Shown here: in pieces, positions 44,964 through 53,030 of the stretch
Position numbering within the stretch: position 1 is the first letter of the stretch
Layout: each line of letters begins with the position of its first letter
Assembly: GCF_004366355.1 (NCBI RefSeq)
Contig: NZ_SODV01000002.1
Coordinates: 1,094,768 to 1,158,767, forward strand
Reading direction: 5' to 3'
Length of the DNA: 64,000 nt
Origin: Dinghuibacter silviterrae
GTDB lineage: Bacteria > Bacteroidota > Bacteroidia > Chitinophagales > Chitinophagaceae
Notes under the pieces: generated by a model
What the model was told of the DNA's origin: nothing
Database searches by the model: none
Seen by the model: only the letters and a program-made list of their open reading frames with translations
Translations under genes and position numbers: made by a program

Positions 44964-47050
44964 TTGTGCACTGTCCGTACATAAAATTCGTCCGTATCTA
45001 CGCGCAGGTCTTCGGGGCTGGCCGACTCCGGGAGATTCAACGCCTGCCATTCGCTGGTGGCGGAGAGCAGGACCGGCCCGAGGTTTATGCGTATGGGCAT
45101 CTGAAACCCCGGGACGTCCGCTTGCCAGCGGTAACGGAAACGGCGGTCTTGCAGGGACCATTCCAGCACTGGCAGGGCGGTATGCCGCAGATATTGATCA
45201 AATACACAGGTATAATCCTTTCCGGTGAAGGCGTTGAAGGAGCGGATCAGGTCTTCCGTTGTGATGGAGCGGAAGCGCCATTGCGATTGGATACCCCGGA
45301 GGGCGCCAAAAAAAAGCGAGTCGTTGTGGATGGCATGCCGCAGGGTGTTCAACAGGAGGCACCCTTTGCTGTACATATCGCCCAAGTAGAAATAATTGAC
45401 GTTGTACACCCCGATGATGGGCTCCTTGTTTACCGGTACCTGTGCCCGGAGGTAGTCCGCCGCCGCTTTGTCACCGGAAAAAGCGGTATACGCCAGGACC
45501 TCTGTGTAGGTAGCAAAAGCCTCGTGTATCCAAAGGTCAGCGAAGTCTGCGCAACTGACACTGTTGCCCCACCACTCATGGGCGCTTTCGTGCCAGAGGG
45601 TACGGATGACCTCGGCCTGGTCATAAGTGCCGCCTGGCAAGGGGGTAATGGGCCCCGGGCTGACCGCGCTTTGGTGTTCCATGGGATAGGGGGCTTCCAC
45701 CAGCTTAAACCCGTCGCCGGCGAAAGGGTAGGGGCCGAAATCCCGTTCATACAGGTCCATCATGGCCGGGGCGCCGCCAAAAACCGTTTTCGCCTTGTCC
45801 AGGCTGTACGGCAGACAGTAATAGTCTATGCGCTTGTCTGAAAAGTGCACGTAGTCTCCCAGGTAAAAAACCACGTTGTAGTTGAGGATGGGGTAACTGA
45901 CATACCATTCAAAACGGCTCCGCCCATCCGGCATTTTATGGGTAGAAAGGAGCCTGCCGTTGGATATGGCGGTGAGCCCGGCAGGCGCCGTCAAGGTGAT
46001 GCGCATGCTGTCGGGTTTGTCGCTCAACAGGTCTTTGCCGGGCCACCAAAGGCTGCCACCCGTTCCCTGGCAAACGGATTCCGCCCAGGGGTTTCCCAGG
46101 GTGTCGTGCAACCAGAGGATGCCGCCTTGCAGGACCGAAGGGTCCGGGAGGATGGGTTTGCCATGGTATTGGACGTCGAGCTCGCCCAGCGTCCCTTGTG
46201 ATACAGTGGAGGGGAAATCCACGTAAACGGCATTGTATTCCCGGTGATAAGTCAGCTCGTGCCCCTGGTAAAGGATCCGGTCGATCCGGAGGTTGGCATA
46301 CAGGTCCAGTTGCAGGCTGTCAAAATCCCGCACCGCACGGAAGCGAATCCGGTTACGCCCCTGGACCGACCGTTGTGACGGGTCCAGCGCTACGTCCAGG
46401 TCGTAAAAAAGGACGTCGTAGCACGTCCTGGCCGGTAAAGGTGCTCCTTCCAGCGTATCCGCCCGGGTAAACCCCAGGTGACGGTCCGGCGCGTGCATGC
46501 GCAGGGCCGGCTGTAGCCCCTGGCTTTTCCGGGGGAGGTACACCTGTTCCCCGATCCGGTCGATCAACAGGCGCTCCACTTGCCCGTTCCGGTCCCGTTG
46601 AAAGGTATAAGTGTCATCGAGGACCCGGTATTTGTCCCGTTTCAGTTGATCCAGGTTTTTGGTTTCCATTTTCAACTGTTCCCCGTCCTGGTGAATCAGG
46701 ATATGAAGAGACGCGTCTATATCCTGGTGATAGCTCCCCAACAGGGACGCCGAAAGGGTGTCTTTGATCCAGGTAAAGCGGCCCGCCTGGTGCACGAGCA
46801 TCCGGGTGACCTGCCCCGTGCTGTTGGTGTCAAAATCGACGATGGCCACCGGTTTTACCCTGTCGAGGGTAAACCGGCCACCGCCTTCCGGGATCATCCG
46901 GATATTCCCGTAATGTTCGGTGGATAAGTAATATCCGTCCGGCCGTTGGAGGATCTGGAAAAGGGTTGTATCGGCCGTGCCGTATTCACCGGCATACTGT
47001 GCGCTGGCCGCGAAGGGCAGCAGGGCGAGAAGGATCAGGTAGTGTTTCAT
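44960..47050 (-). CDS. Exported M1-family aminopeptidase
   Basis: The 696-residue protein has a signal peptide (LLALLPFAASAQ), an extra beta-rich N-terminal region (about 18-190, with simple-sugar-like repeats LLGSYHQDIDASLHILI), the M1 N-terminal saddle (CYDVLFYDLDVALDPSQRSVQGRN), and the zinc site H487-E-S-A-H491 followed after 18 residues by E510 (HEAFATYTE). This is the exact HExxH-x18-E spacing of M1 peptidases. It would trim peptides in the periplasm. It lies 33 bases downstream of the membrane AraC regulator on the same strand. Confidence 0.9.
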   Translation of the reverse strand: MKHYLILLALLPFAASAQYAGEYGTADTTLFQILQRPDGYYLSTEHYGNIRMIPEGGGRFTLDRVKPVAIVDFDTNSTGQVTRMLVHQAGRFTWIKDTLSASLLGSYHQDIDASLHILIHQDGEQLKMETKNLDQLKRDKYRVLDDTYTFQRDRNGQVERLLIDRIGEQVYLPRKSQGLQPALRMHAPDRHLGFTRADTLEGAPLPARTCYDVLFYDLDVALDPSQRSVQGRNRIRFRAVRDFDSLQLDLYANLRIDRILYQGHELTYHREYNAVYVDFPSTVSQGTLGELDVQYHGKPILPDPSVLQGGILWLHDTLGNPWAESVCQGTGGSLWWPGKDLLSDKPDSMRITLTAPAGLTAISNGRLLSTHKMPDGRSRFEWYVSYPILNYNVVFYLGDYVHFSDKRIDYYCLPYSLDKAKTVFGGAPAMMDLYERDFGPYPFAGDGFKLVEAPYPMEHQSAVSPGPITPLPGGTYDQAEVIRTLWHESAHEWWGNSVSCADFADLWIHEAFATYTEVLAYTAFSGDKAAADYLRAQVPVNKEPIIGVYNVNYFYLGDMYSKGCLLLNTLRHAIHNDSLFFGALRGIQSQWRFRSITTEDLIRSFNAFTGKDYTCVFDQYLRHTALPVLEWSLQDRRFRYRWQADVPGFQMPIRINLGPVLLSATSEWQALNLPESASPEDLRVDTDEFYVRTVHN

Positions 47051-47083
47051 GGAAGCAAAACAAGACCCGAAGCTCCATCAGAC

Positions 47084-48175
47084 CTATTCAATACCGGATT
47101 TGATCAGAAATTCTTTGGGGCTTACCCCGCTGATGGCCTTAAAAGCCCGTTGAAACGTCGGCAAAGAATTGAACCCCGACTCATAGGCCAACCCCGCGAT
47201 CGTCCTCTCCCTGGCCCCACCTTCCAGCAACTTTTCCTGTACTTCCTTAATCCTGTACCCGTTGATATATTCGTTTACACTTTGCCCCAGGTGTTGGTTC
47301 AACACGGTCGATACGGTTTTCGTGGGTACGCCCGCCTGTTTGGCCAGCTGGGCCAGGTTAAGGTCGGGGTTCCGGTACGCCTTGTCCTCTTTCATGATCT
47401 TTTCCAGCGTGCGTATCGTTTGCTGAGCCATCGTCTTTGTGAGCAATGCACCCGACACCGGCATCAACTGGGAAGACAAATATCCCTTGATCCCCAACCA
47501 ATAGCTCAGGACAGTCATGGGAATATAGAGCGGATACCAGTCGAGGTGATCCAGCATCCAGTTGCCGCTGGCTGGAAACTCATAAGGGATCAGGTTGATC
47601 AGCCAGATGACCTGGAAAACTGTAAGACCCGTCAGGAAATGCCGTATCCAGCGGGTACTATCCGGCGCGCCCTTTAGCATCTTCCACCCCGCCAGGACGT
47701 ATACGGTCACCGAAATCCACCGGGGTATATCCACGTACACATTATAGGAATCGATAAAATTTCCCCAGGCCCCGCCCCCGGGTTTTACCCGCCCGAACGC
47801 CAGCAGTACGACATAAATGCAAACCGTGATCACGGGCACCAGGTCCAGAAGAACGGGCACAAAATGGATCCGGTCCCGTTTCCGGAACACAAACCGGGGA
47901 TCCAGGCACGCCCGCACATACAGATAGGCCAACGGGCCAGCCGCCATGACCAGGAAAAAAGGGACAAAGTTCCCGACCAGTATGAGTACCAGCCCTTTGT
48001 CCCACCACCCTTCGTCGTTGCCGTACACCCTTAGGGTCGCCAGGGTAATCACCAGGATCAATGCCCCCAGCAGCCGGTTGGCCTGCCTGTGCCGTTTGGA
48101 GCGAAACAACAGGACGCAGCTGACGATGCCTTGCAGACAGCCCAGGAGGAGGATGGTGCCCAGGAAGACCTTCAT
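47084..48175 (-). CDS. Membrane-anchored AraC-family regulator
   Basis: The 363-residue protein has six or seven N-terminal transmembrane helices (residues about 1-230: VFLGTILLLGCLQGIVSCVLL, LGALILVITLATL, LVLILVGNFVPFFLVMAAGPLAYL and others) joined to a C-terminal AraC DNA-binding domain (LAQLAKQAGVPTKTVSTVLNQHLGQ, GLAYESGFNSLPTFQRAFKAISGVSP). Such proteins sense signals in the membrane and bind DNA directly. It probably controls the aminopeptidase gene downstream, and perhaps itself. It is divergent from the glycosyltransferase at 48259 across 83 bases. Confidence 0.9.
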   Translation of the reverse strand: MKVFLGTILLLGCLQGIVSCVLLFRSKRHRQANRLLGALILVITLATLRVYGNDEGWWDKGLVLILVGNFVPFFLVMAAGPLAYLYVRACLDPRFVFRKRDRIHFVPVLLDLVPVITVCIYVVLLAFGRVKPGGGAWGNFIDSYNVYVDIPRWISVTVYVLAGWKMLKGAPDSTRWIRHFLTGLTVFQVIWLINLIPYEFPASGNWMLDHLDWYPLYIPMTVLSYWLGIKGYLSSQLMPVSGALLTKTMAQQTIRTLEKIMKEDKAYRNPDLNLAQLAKQAGVPTKTVSTVLNQHLGQSVNEYINGYRIKEVQEKLLEGGARERTIAGLAYESGFNSLPTFQRAFKAISGVSPKEFLIKSGIE

Positions 48176-48258
48176 GCGTCAAATCTACTGATTCTGCCCG
48201 CAAAGCGGGCGGGCGGCCCCGCAACCCCGGGGGCACTCTTTTCGTACTTACGAGCAAC

Positions 48259-49044
48259 ATGCTCCAGCACAAAAAGATCGTCGTCGTCCTCCCGGCCTAC
48301 AATGCCGCCCGCACATTGGAGCGGACCTATCGTGACATTCCTTTTGACATCGTCGACGAGGTGATCCTGGTGGACGACGCCAGCAAGGACGAAACCCTGG
48401 CGGTGGCCCGCCGCCTAGGCATCCGGCACATCATCGAACACGATTGCAACAAGGGCTATGGGGGCAACCAGAAGACCTGTTACCAAAAGGCCCTGGCGCT
48501 GGAGGCGGACATCGTCATCATGCTCCATCCCGATTATCAGTATACGCCCCGGCTGATCCCGGCCATGGCCTCCCTGATCGCACAGGGGGTGTACCCGGTC
48601 GTCCTCGGGTCGCGGATCCTTGGACGCGGGGCCATCAAAGGGGGAATGCCCCGGTATAAATATTTTTTCAACCGGGTGCTCACGCTGGTCCAAAATATCC
48701 TGATGGGGCAGAAGTTAAGCGAATACCATACGGGTTACCGGGCCTTCTCCGCCCGGGTACTGGCGGGTATCGATTTTAAACGGAACAGCGACGGTTTTGT
48801 TTTTGACAACGAGCTCCTGGCCCAGATCTGTATGCAGGGTCATGAGATCGCGGAGGTCACCTGCCCGACGGCCTATTTCCCGGATGCCTCCAGCATTCAT
48901 TTCAGGGCCAGTGTCGTCTACGGGCTCGGCGTCCTGCGCGTGGCACTCAGTTACCGGCTCCACAAATGGGGGTTGCGTCAAAGCACCTTGTACGGCGAAG
49001 GCGAGCGTCAATGGCTCCCCATGGTGTCCACCTCATACAGATAA
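48259..49044 (+). CDS. GT2 glycosyltransferase, DPM-synthase-like
   Basis: The 261-residue cytoplasmic GT-A enzyme has VVVLPAYNAARTL (nucleotide-binding start), LVDDASKDET, and the metal-binding region MLHPDYQYTP with D94. The HTGYRAFS segment near residue 157 is typical of dolichol/undecaprenyl-phosphate sugar synthases. It has no membrane helix, which suits the soluble DPM1-like group. It could make undecaprenyl-phosphate-sugar for the GT-C enzyme encoded convergently next door (inference). Its 3' end overlaps that gene by 37 bases. Confidence 0.85.
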   Translation: MLQHKKIVVVLPAYNAARTLERTYRDIPFDIVDEVILVDDASKDETLAVARRLGIRHIIEHDCNKGYGGNQKTCYQKALALEADIVIMLHPDYQYTPRLIPAMASLIAQGVYPVVLGSRILGRGAIKGGMPRYKYFFNRVLTLVQNILMGQKLSEYHTGYRAFSARVLAGIDFKRNSDGFVFDNELLAQICMQGHEIAEVTCPTAYFPDASSIHFRASVVYGLGVLRVALSYRLHKWGLRQSTLYGEGERQWLPMVSTSYR

Positions 49045-50603
49045 AGGTTACTGCCTTTCTCAATCGCACCATCCCTGAAGTCTATTAACCGCACCTGGAA
49101 ACCGGGGCCGGCTGCCCGCTCCAGTTCCGGGGGGGAGGCCGTGGAGATGAGGTACAGCGCCCCCGGTCCGAGGCGGCGCGCGCCATCCACATAACGGTCC
49201 GGTCGTTGAAGCCTGGCGGCAAAGTCGCCGTCCCACCGGAGGAAGGCCCGTTTTTCCCCGAGGTCTATACAGTAAAATGCGCTGTCTGTAAAGGCGGCAA
49301 GGGGGTTGAGGGCCCAGTAGTCGCAGACCAGTCGCGCGCCTACGGGAACCTCGCCCACCAACTGGGGAGCGGTATCCGCCCGTGAAAAGGGACGATGCCC
49401 GTCCTGCCAGACCGCAAAAACGGCGGCGGGTATTTGCAGCGCCAGAAGGAGGAGGGCCGGCCATCGGCGGGGCCTGGCGGGAGCGCCGACACCGCCGCGG
49501 GTGTCCGCGTCGCTGCGGCCGCCGCCGTCGCGGGCCGTCCCCACCCAAGCTGCCGCAAACCACCCGATCAGCAGAAATCCGGTATACCTGGCGCTGGTCA
49601 GCGGGAACACGAGCCCGGCAAGAAGCGTGACGATAAAATTGATCGCAAAGAGCACCCTGCCACGGGGCGTCAAACCCATCCAACCCAACACGGGCCCTGC
49701 CAGTGCGCCAAAAAGGGCCAGGCTCTTCCAGCCGAGGAGGCATTCGGTGTTCCACCAGTGGTCCTCCCACCAGGCGGGCATGGGGAGAAATGCGCGGAGT
49801 GGTGCTTGAAGGGATGGCGTCAGCCGGTGCAGGTCCCAGTGGTGGAGCCAGAAACCGGCGTTCATCTGGCTGTCACCCGGAGGCAGTATGAAGAAGACCG
49901 CAGGCAACAGGACCACGAAACCCAGCAGGTGGAGCGACAGCTTCCGGCGCGACGTCTTCCGCGGCGACAGGAGGAACCAGGCGTGAAAGCTGAACGCGAG
50001 CAGCAAGCCCAGGAGGTGGGTGTTGGATAGCAGCAAGAGCAAAAGGTAGTACAGCCAGACGCGGAAGCGGGGGCGCGCCCCCGCGCCGCGCTCAGTGGGA
50101 GTGGAGCCCCCGGCCTGCCGTCCCGGGAGCGCGGGCTCGTCGGCCCCGCGCTGAGCAGCGGGCAGCATCGGAGCCGCGCGGGCCAGCACGATGCAAATGC
50201 AAAACGCCAGCAACACCCCGATGGCATAGTTCCTGCTGAAGGCCCCGTATTCATACAACAAGAAATACCCAAAAGGCGCCAGCAGGCGGGCAAAGAGCGG
50301 CAGCGGCGAGCGGAACAGCAGCAACCCCATCGCTGCGCAGGCGATGACGAACTGAAGGGGTTGCATGGCCCGGGGGTCGTGGGTCAGACGGGTGAGGGGA
50401 TATAGGAGGAGGTACCACAGGGGGGGATGTCCTTCGTAGCGCATGTTGTGGAACAGCGCGGCGAGGGAACTGCTGGCTTTGACGATGTTCCAGCTGTGGA
50501 TCTCGTCTCCCCAGAGCTCGTGGTGGGTGATCGTATAGGCCAGGAGGGCTACAAAAAGGATGCCCGCCAGGCCGGTAAAAGTTTGTCGGAGATTGTCCTG
50601 CAT
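49008..50603 (-). CDS. GT-C-fold membrane glycosyltransferase (GT39/ArnT-like)
   Basis: The 531-residue polytopic protein has about ten helices and the GT-C catalytic acid pair D33-E34 in the first extracytoplasmic loop (LWGDEIHSWNI), then GHPPLWYLLLYPL. Such enzymes use lipid-phosphate sugars as donors on the outer face of the inner membrane. Two Gly/Arg/Ala-rich low-complexity inserts occur in loops (about 149-180 and 370-400), coded by very GC-rich DNA, and may be recent expansions. The ATG at 50603 was chosen because codons upstream are non-coding in style and overlap the divergent kinase gene. Confidence 0.8.
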   Translation of the reverse strand: MQDNLRQTFTGLAGILFVALLAYTITHHELWGDEIHSWNIVKASSSLAALFHNMRYEGHPPLWYLLLYPLTRLTHDPRAMQPLQFVIACAAMGLLLFRSPLPLFARLLAPFGYFLLYEYGAFSRNYAIGVLLAFCICIVLARAAPMLPAAQRGADEPALPGRQAGGSTPTERGAGARPRFRVWLYYLLLLLLSNTHLLGLLLAFSFHAWFLLSPRKTSRRKLSLHLLGFVVLLPAVFFILPPGDSQMNAGFWLHHWDLHRLTPSLQAPLRAFLPMPAWWEDHWWNTECLLGWKSLALFGALAGPVLGWMGLTPRGRVLFAINFIVTLLAGLVFPLTSARYTGFLLIGWFAAAWVGTARDGGGRSDADTRGGVGAPARPRRWPALLLLALQIPAAVFAVWQDGHRPFSRADTAPQLVGEVPVGARLVCDYWALNPLAAFTDSAFYCIDLGEKRAFLRWDGDFAARLQRPDRYVDGARRLGPGALYLISTASPPELERAAGPGFQVRLIDFRDGAIEKGSNLYLYEVDTMGSH

Positions 50604-50666
50604 TGGTCGAATTCCCTCGTTCTTGTGGTAACCGCTGTGTAGTTTTATGGAAAAGGTACGCACAAT

Positions 50667-51818
50667 ATGGAATACGATAATGACCGCAAAAGGATGCGCG
50701 GCCCCCGGGCGGTGTCCTTGTTCTGGCTGCCCCTCTTGCTGATTTACCCATTGGTCAATAGCGTTACCCTTTTTCCGAGAGACGCCCGGATGTGGATCAT
50801 CCTGTTTAATATCAACCTGGCGCTTTGGCCGGTGTATATGTTGTATGCCCGGGAGGCGGTATGGGGGCACCTGATCGCGCGGCGGTTTGGGATGTTTGGC
50901 TTGCTGAGTGTAGGGCTTTTCGTCTTGATCCATGGCCTGGTACTCGGCGTGTATGCCTTACTGTCCCTTGCCCCCTTAAAAGAGGTGGAAAAGGCGTTCT
51001 TTATGTATTCGACACCGACGTTTGTCAGGGAAAGCATCTGGATCCTCATCAACATGTTTTTGTCGGTGGTCATCGCCCTTGCGCTCCGGTTTGTGGAAGA
51101 CAAAGAGAGCGTCACCCAGGCGCAGGAGGAAAGCTTTTTCTTCAAGCTTCGCTACCTGAGGTCGCAACTGAACCCGCATTTTCTTTTTAATACCCTCAAC
51201 AGCATCTATTCCCTGAGTCTTCAAAAGTCGGACAAGGCTCCGGAGGTGGTGGTGCGGCTGGCCGACCTGATGCGGTACCTGATCTACGAATGCAACGAGG
51301 AGAAGATACCGCTGGAGAAGGAAATTGCTTTTATTCAGAATTATATTGCGCTCGAACAAATCCGGCACAAGGCGGACATCCGGTTTAGCGTGGAAGGGGA
51401 TCCGAAGGACGTGATGATCGAGCCGTTTATTTTCCTTGCCTTTATAGAAAATGGCTTTAAACACGCGATGGACAATGATTATGCCGAACCGTTCATCTAC
51501 ATCACGCTAAAGATCGGGCAGGGACGGATTGTGCTGAACGTCATCAACAGCACGGAGGCGGACATCGAATCCCAGGCGAAGCGCATCAACGGCAAGGGCA
51601 TTACGAACAGCAAGAGCCTGCTGGACCTGTTGTACCCGGGCTCCTATGAGCTGGACATTATCCAGACGGACAAAGAGGCTTCGCGTCAAAGCGCGCTCAG
51701 GCTGCAACACGCCAAGGAAAGGCTGGAAACCCTTTATCCGGATGCTTATCACCTGGACATCATGCTCAATAAGAACGCCTTCACCGTATCTTTAATCCTC
51801 AAATCCAAGGTGGCTTGA
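50667..51818 (+). CDS. LytS-type membrane sensor histidine kinase
   Basis: The 383-residue kinase has four N-terminal transmembrane helices (within residues about 14-140) and a His_kinase domain of the LytS/YpdA type with phospho-acceptor H171 in QLNPHFLFNTLNSIYSL and an N-box ENGFKH. It should sense an envelope signal and phosphorylate the LytTR regulator encoded next, whose TTG start overlaps its TGA stop. The neighbourhood suggests control of exopolysaccharide genes. Confidence 0.93.
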   Translation: MEYDNDRKRMRGPRAVSLFWLPLLLIYPLVNSVTLFPRDARMWIILFNINLALWPVYMLYAREAVWGHLIARRFGMFGLLSVGLFVLIHGLVLGVYALLSLAPLKEVEKAFFMYSTPTFVRESIWILINMFLSVVIALALRFVEDKESVTQAQEESFFFKLRYLRSQLNPHFLFNTLNSIYSLSLQKSDKAPEVVVRLADLMRYLIYECNEEKIPLEKEIAFIQNYIALEQIRHKADIRFSVEGDPKDVMIEPFIFLAFIENGFKHAMDNDYAEPFIYITLKIGQGRIVLNVINSTEADIESQAKRINGKGITNSKSLLDLLYPGSYELDIIQTDKEASRQSALRLQHAKERLETLYPDAYHLDIMLNKNAFTVSLILKSKVA

Positions 51819-52525
51819 TCCGTTGTATCATCGTAGAGGACGAAGAGCTGGCGCAGGAGGTGATCCGGCGTCACCTGGAACGCATTTCTTCCTTTGAACT
51901 GGTGGGGGTTTACCGTACGGCGTCCGAAGCCCGGGAGGCGTTGAAGCAAAGCGAGGTCGACCTGATGTTCCTGGACATCCGTTTGCCGGGGATGAGCGGT
52001 TTGAGCTTCCTGAGCACGCTTCCCGATCCGCCGCTGGTCATCCTGACCACCGCGTATGCGGAATATGCCCTCGAAAGCTATGAGTTCAACGTGATCGACT
52101 ACCTGTTAAAACCCATCTCTTTCGACAGGTTTTCCAAGGCCCTTCAAAAGGTGGATGCGGGCAGGCTGCTCAGCCGTCTGCCCGATACTCCAGGGGAGGA
52201 CTTTATGTTTGTAAAATCCGGCGGGAAATTCTTCCGGGTGAATTTTGCGGAGGTCATTTACATCCAGGGGATGCGCGACTACCTGAAGATCGTGGCGGAA
52301 GGGTACACGGTGGTCACCCTCCAAACCATGGGCGATATGGAAAAACAACTGCCCTCCGGGCGCTTTATCCGCGTCCACCGGTCCTATATTGTGTCCATCT
52401 CCCGGATCCGCAGTATCTATGGGAATTCGGTTACCCTGGCAAAAGGAGAGATCCCGATCGGTCTTGTGTATAAGGAAGCCGTGATGAAGCTGGTCAGCTC
52501 CCCCGGGTCCCGCCCGTCTTCATGA
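51815..52525 (+). CDS. LytTR-family response regulator
   Basis: The 236-residue regulator has a receiver domain with phospho-acceptor D54 (LMFLDIRLPGMSG) and a C-terminal LytTR DNA-binding domain (about 130-230: FMFVKSGGKFFRVNFAEVIYIQGMRDYLKI ... FIRVHRSYIV). No ATG is available: translation must start at TTG (51815), which overlaps the kinase stop as TTGA, so it depends on coupling. It probably activates envelope or polysaccharide genes nearby. Confidence 0.92.
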   Translation: MIRCIIVEDEELAQEVIRRHLERISSFELVGVYRTASEAREALKQSEVDLMFLDIRLPGMSGLSFLSTLPDPPLVILTTAYAEYALESYEFNVIDYLLKPISFDRFSKALQKVDAGRLLSRLPDTPGEDFMFVKSGGKFFRVNFAEVIYIQGMRDYLKIVAEGYTVVTLQTMGDMEKQLPSGRFIRVHRSYIVSISRIRSIYGNSVTLAKGEIPIGLVYKEAVMKLVSSPGSRPSS

Positions 52526-52649
52526 TCTTTTTACTGCCACCCACGGCCTTGGCGGTGGCCTTGACGATGAATTTGGATCCCCCGGCGGCACCGCCGGCGT
52601 TTTTGCCGTCTTTTTTTCCTTTTCCTTTGTTATTAACGGGTAGTGACAT
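52494..52649 (-). CDS. Small Lys/Gly-rich basic protein (51 residues)
   Basis: The minus strand encodes MSLPVNNKGKGKKDGKNAGG (residues 1-20), then AAGGSKFIVKATAKAVGGSK and a tail KIMKTGGTRGS. The protein is strongly basic and low in complexity, with no membrane segment. The KTGGTRGS-type ending is shared with small Bacteroidota proteins I remember as uncharacterised; this is memory, not a search. Its end overlaps the response-regulator gene by 32 bases, tail to tail. A near-promoter box (TATCTTTA) lies about 20 bases upstream. A nucleic-acid-binding role is conceivable. Confidence 0.55.
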   Translation of the reverse strand: MSLPVNNKGKGKKDGKNAGGAAGGSKFIVKATAKAVGGSKKIMKTGGTRGS

Positions 52650-52709
52650 AGGCCATTTAATTTTGGTAAAGATAGGTAATCAACCTATTGGATGCGCTTA
52701 TGTGGTCTT

Positions 52710-52970
52710 TTATGCACCTTCCAGTGCCTTTTTGAGCTGCCCCTCGATCTGTCCACAGGACAGAAAAAAAGGCTTTTCCTCTATGTGGATCTGCAGGTTC
52801 TGGTCTGCCAGTTGGTAGCTGCCGGTGATCTTGCCGACGGGGGTGGAGATCTGAAATTGCCCTGCCTTGGCGTCACCGGTGAGGGTTCCGCCGATGCCGC
52901 TGATGGACTTGCTCATTTTTTCGACCAGGCTTTCGGGGCTGGTGGTCATCGGGAAGGTAAAATCGCACAT
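52710..52970 (-). CDS. Small conserved-looking protein (86 residues)
   Basis: The protein reads as amphipathic strands and one C-terminal helix (SLVEKMSKSISGIGGTLTG, FQISTPVGKITGSYQLA, IHIEEKPFFLSCGQIEGQL). This layout resembles the PHA-granule-region/polyhydroxyalkanoic-system small proteins (PF09650-like), but that match is only a shape resemblance. A perfect -7 box TACATTTG (complement 52975-52982) lies 4 bases before its ATG, so the mRNA would be essentially leaderless. It lies 60 bases upstream of the basic small protein and divergent from the flippase gene. Confidence 0.7.
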   Translation of the reverse strand: MCDFTFPMTTSPESLVEKMSKSISGIGGTLTGDAKAGQFQISTPVGKITGSYQLADQNLQIHIEEKPFFLSCGQIEGQLKKALEGA

Positions 52971-53030
52971 GGCGCAAATGTACTGATGTCCTGCGCAACC
53001 CACACGGTTTTTCCCCGTACTTTGGAGGCG

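Noticed and set aside
52522-53030. Plus-strand frames between the LytTR and flippase genes, including an N-terminal extension of the flippase
   Set aside because: They are antisense to two better-supported small minus-strand genes, and the flippase family starts at 53031, next to a GGAGG site.
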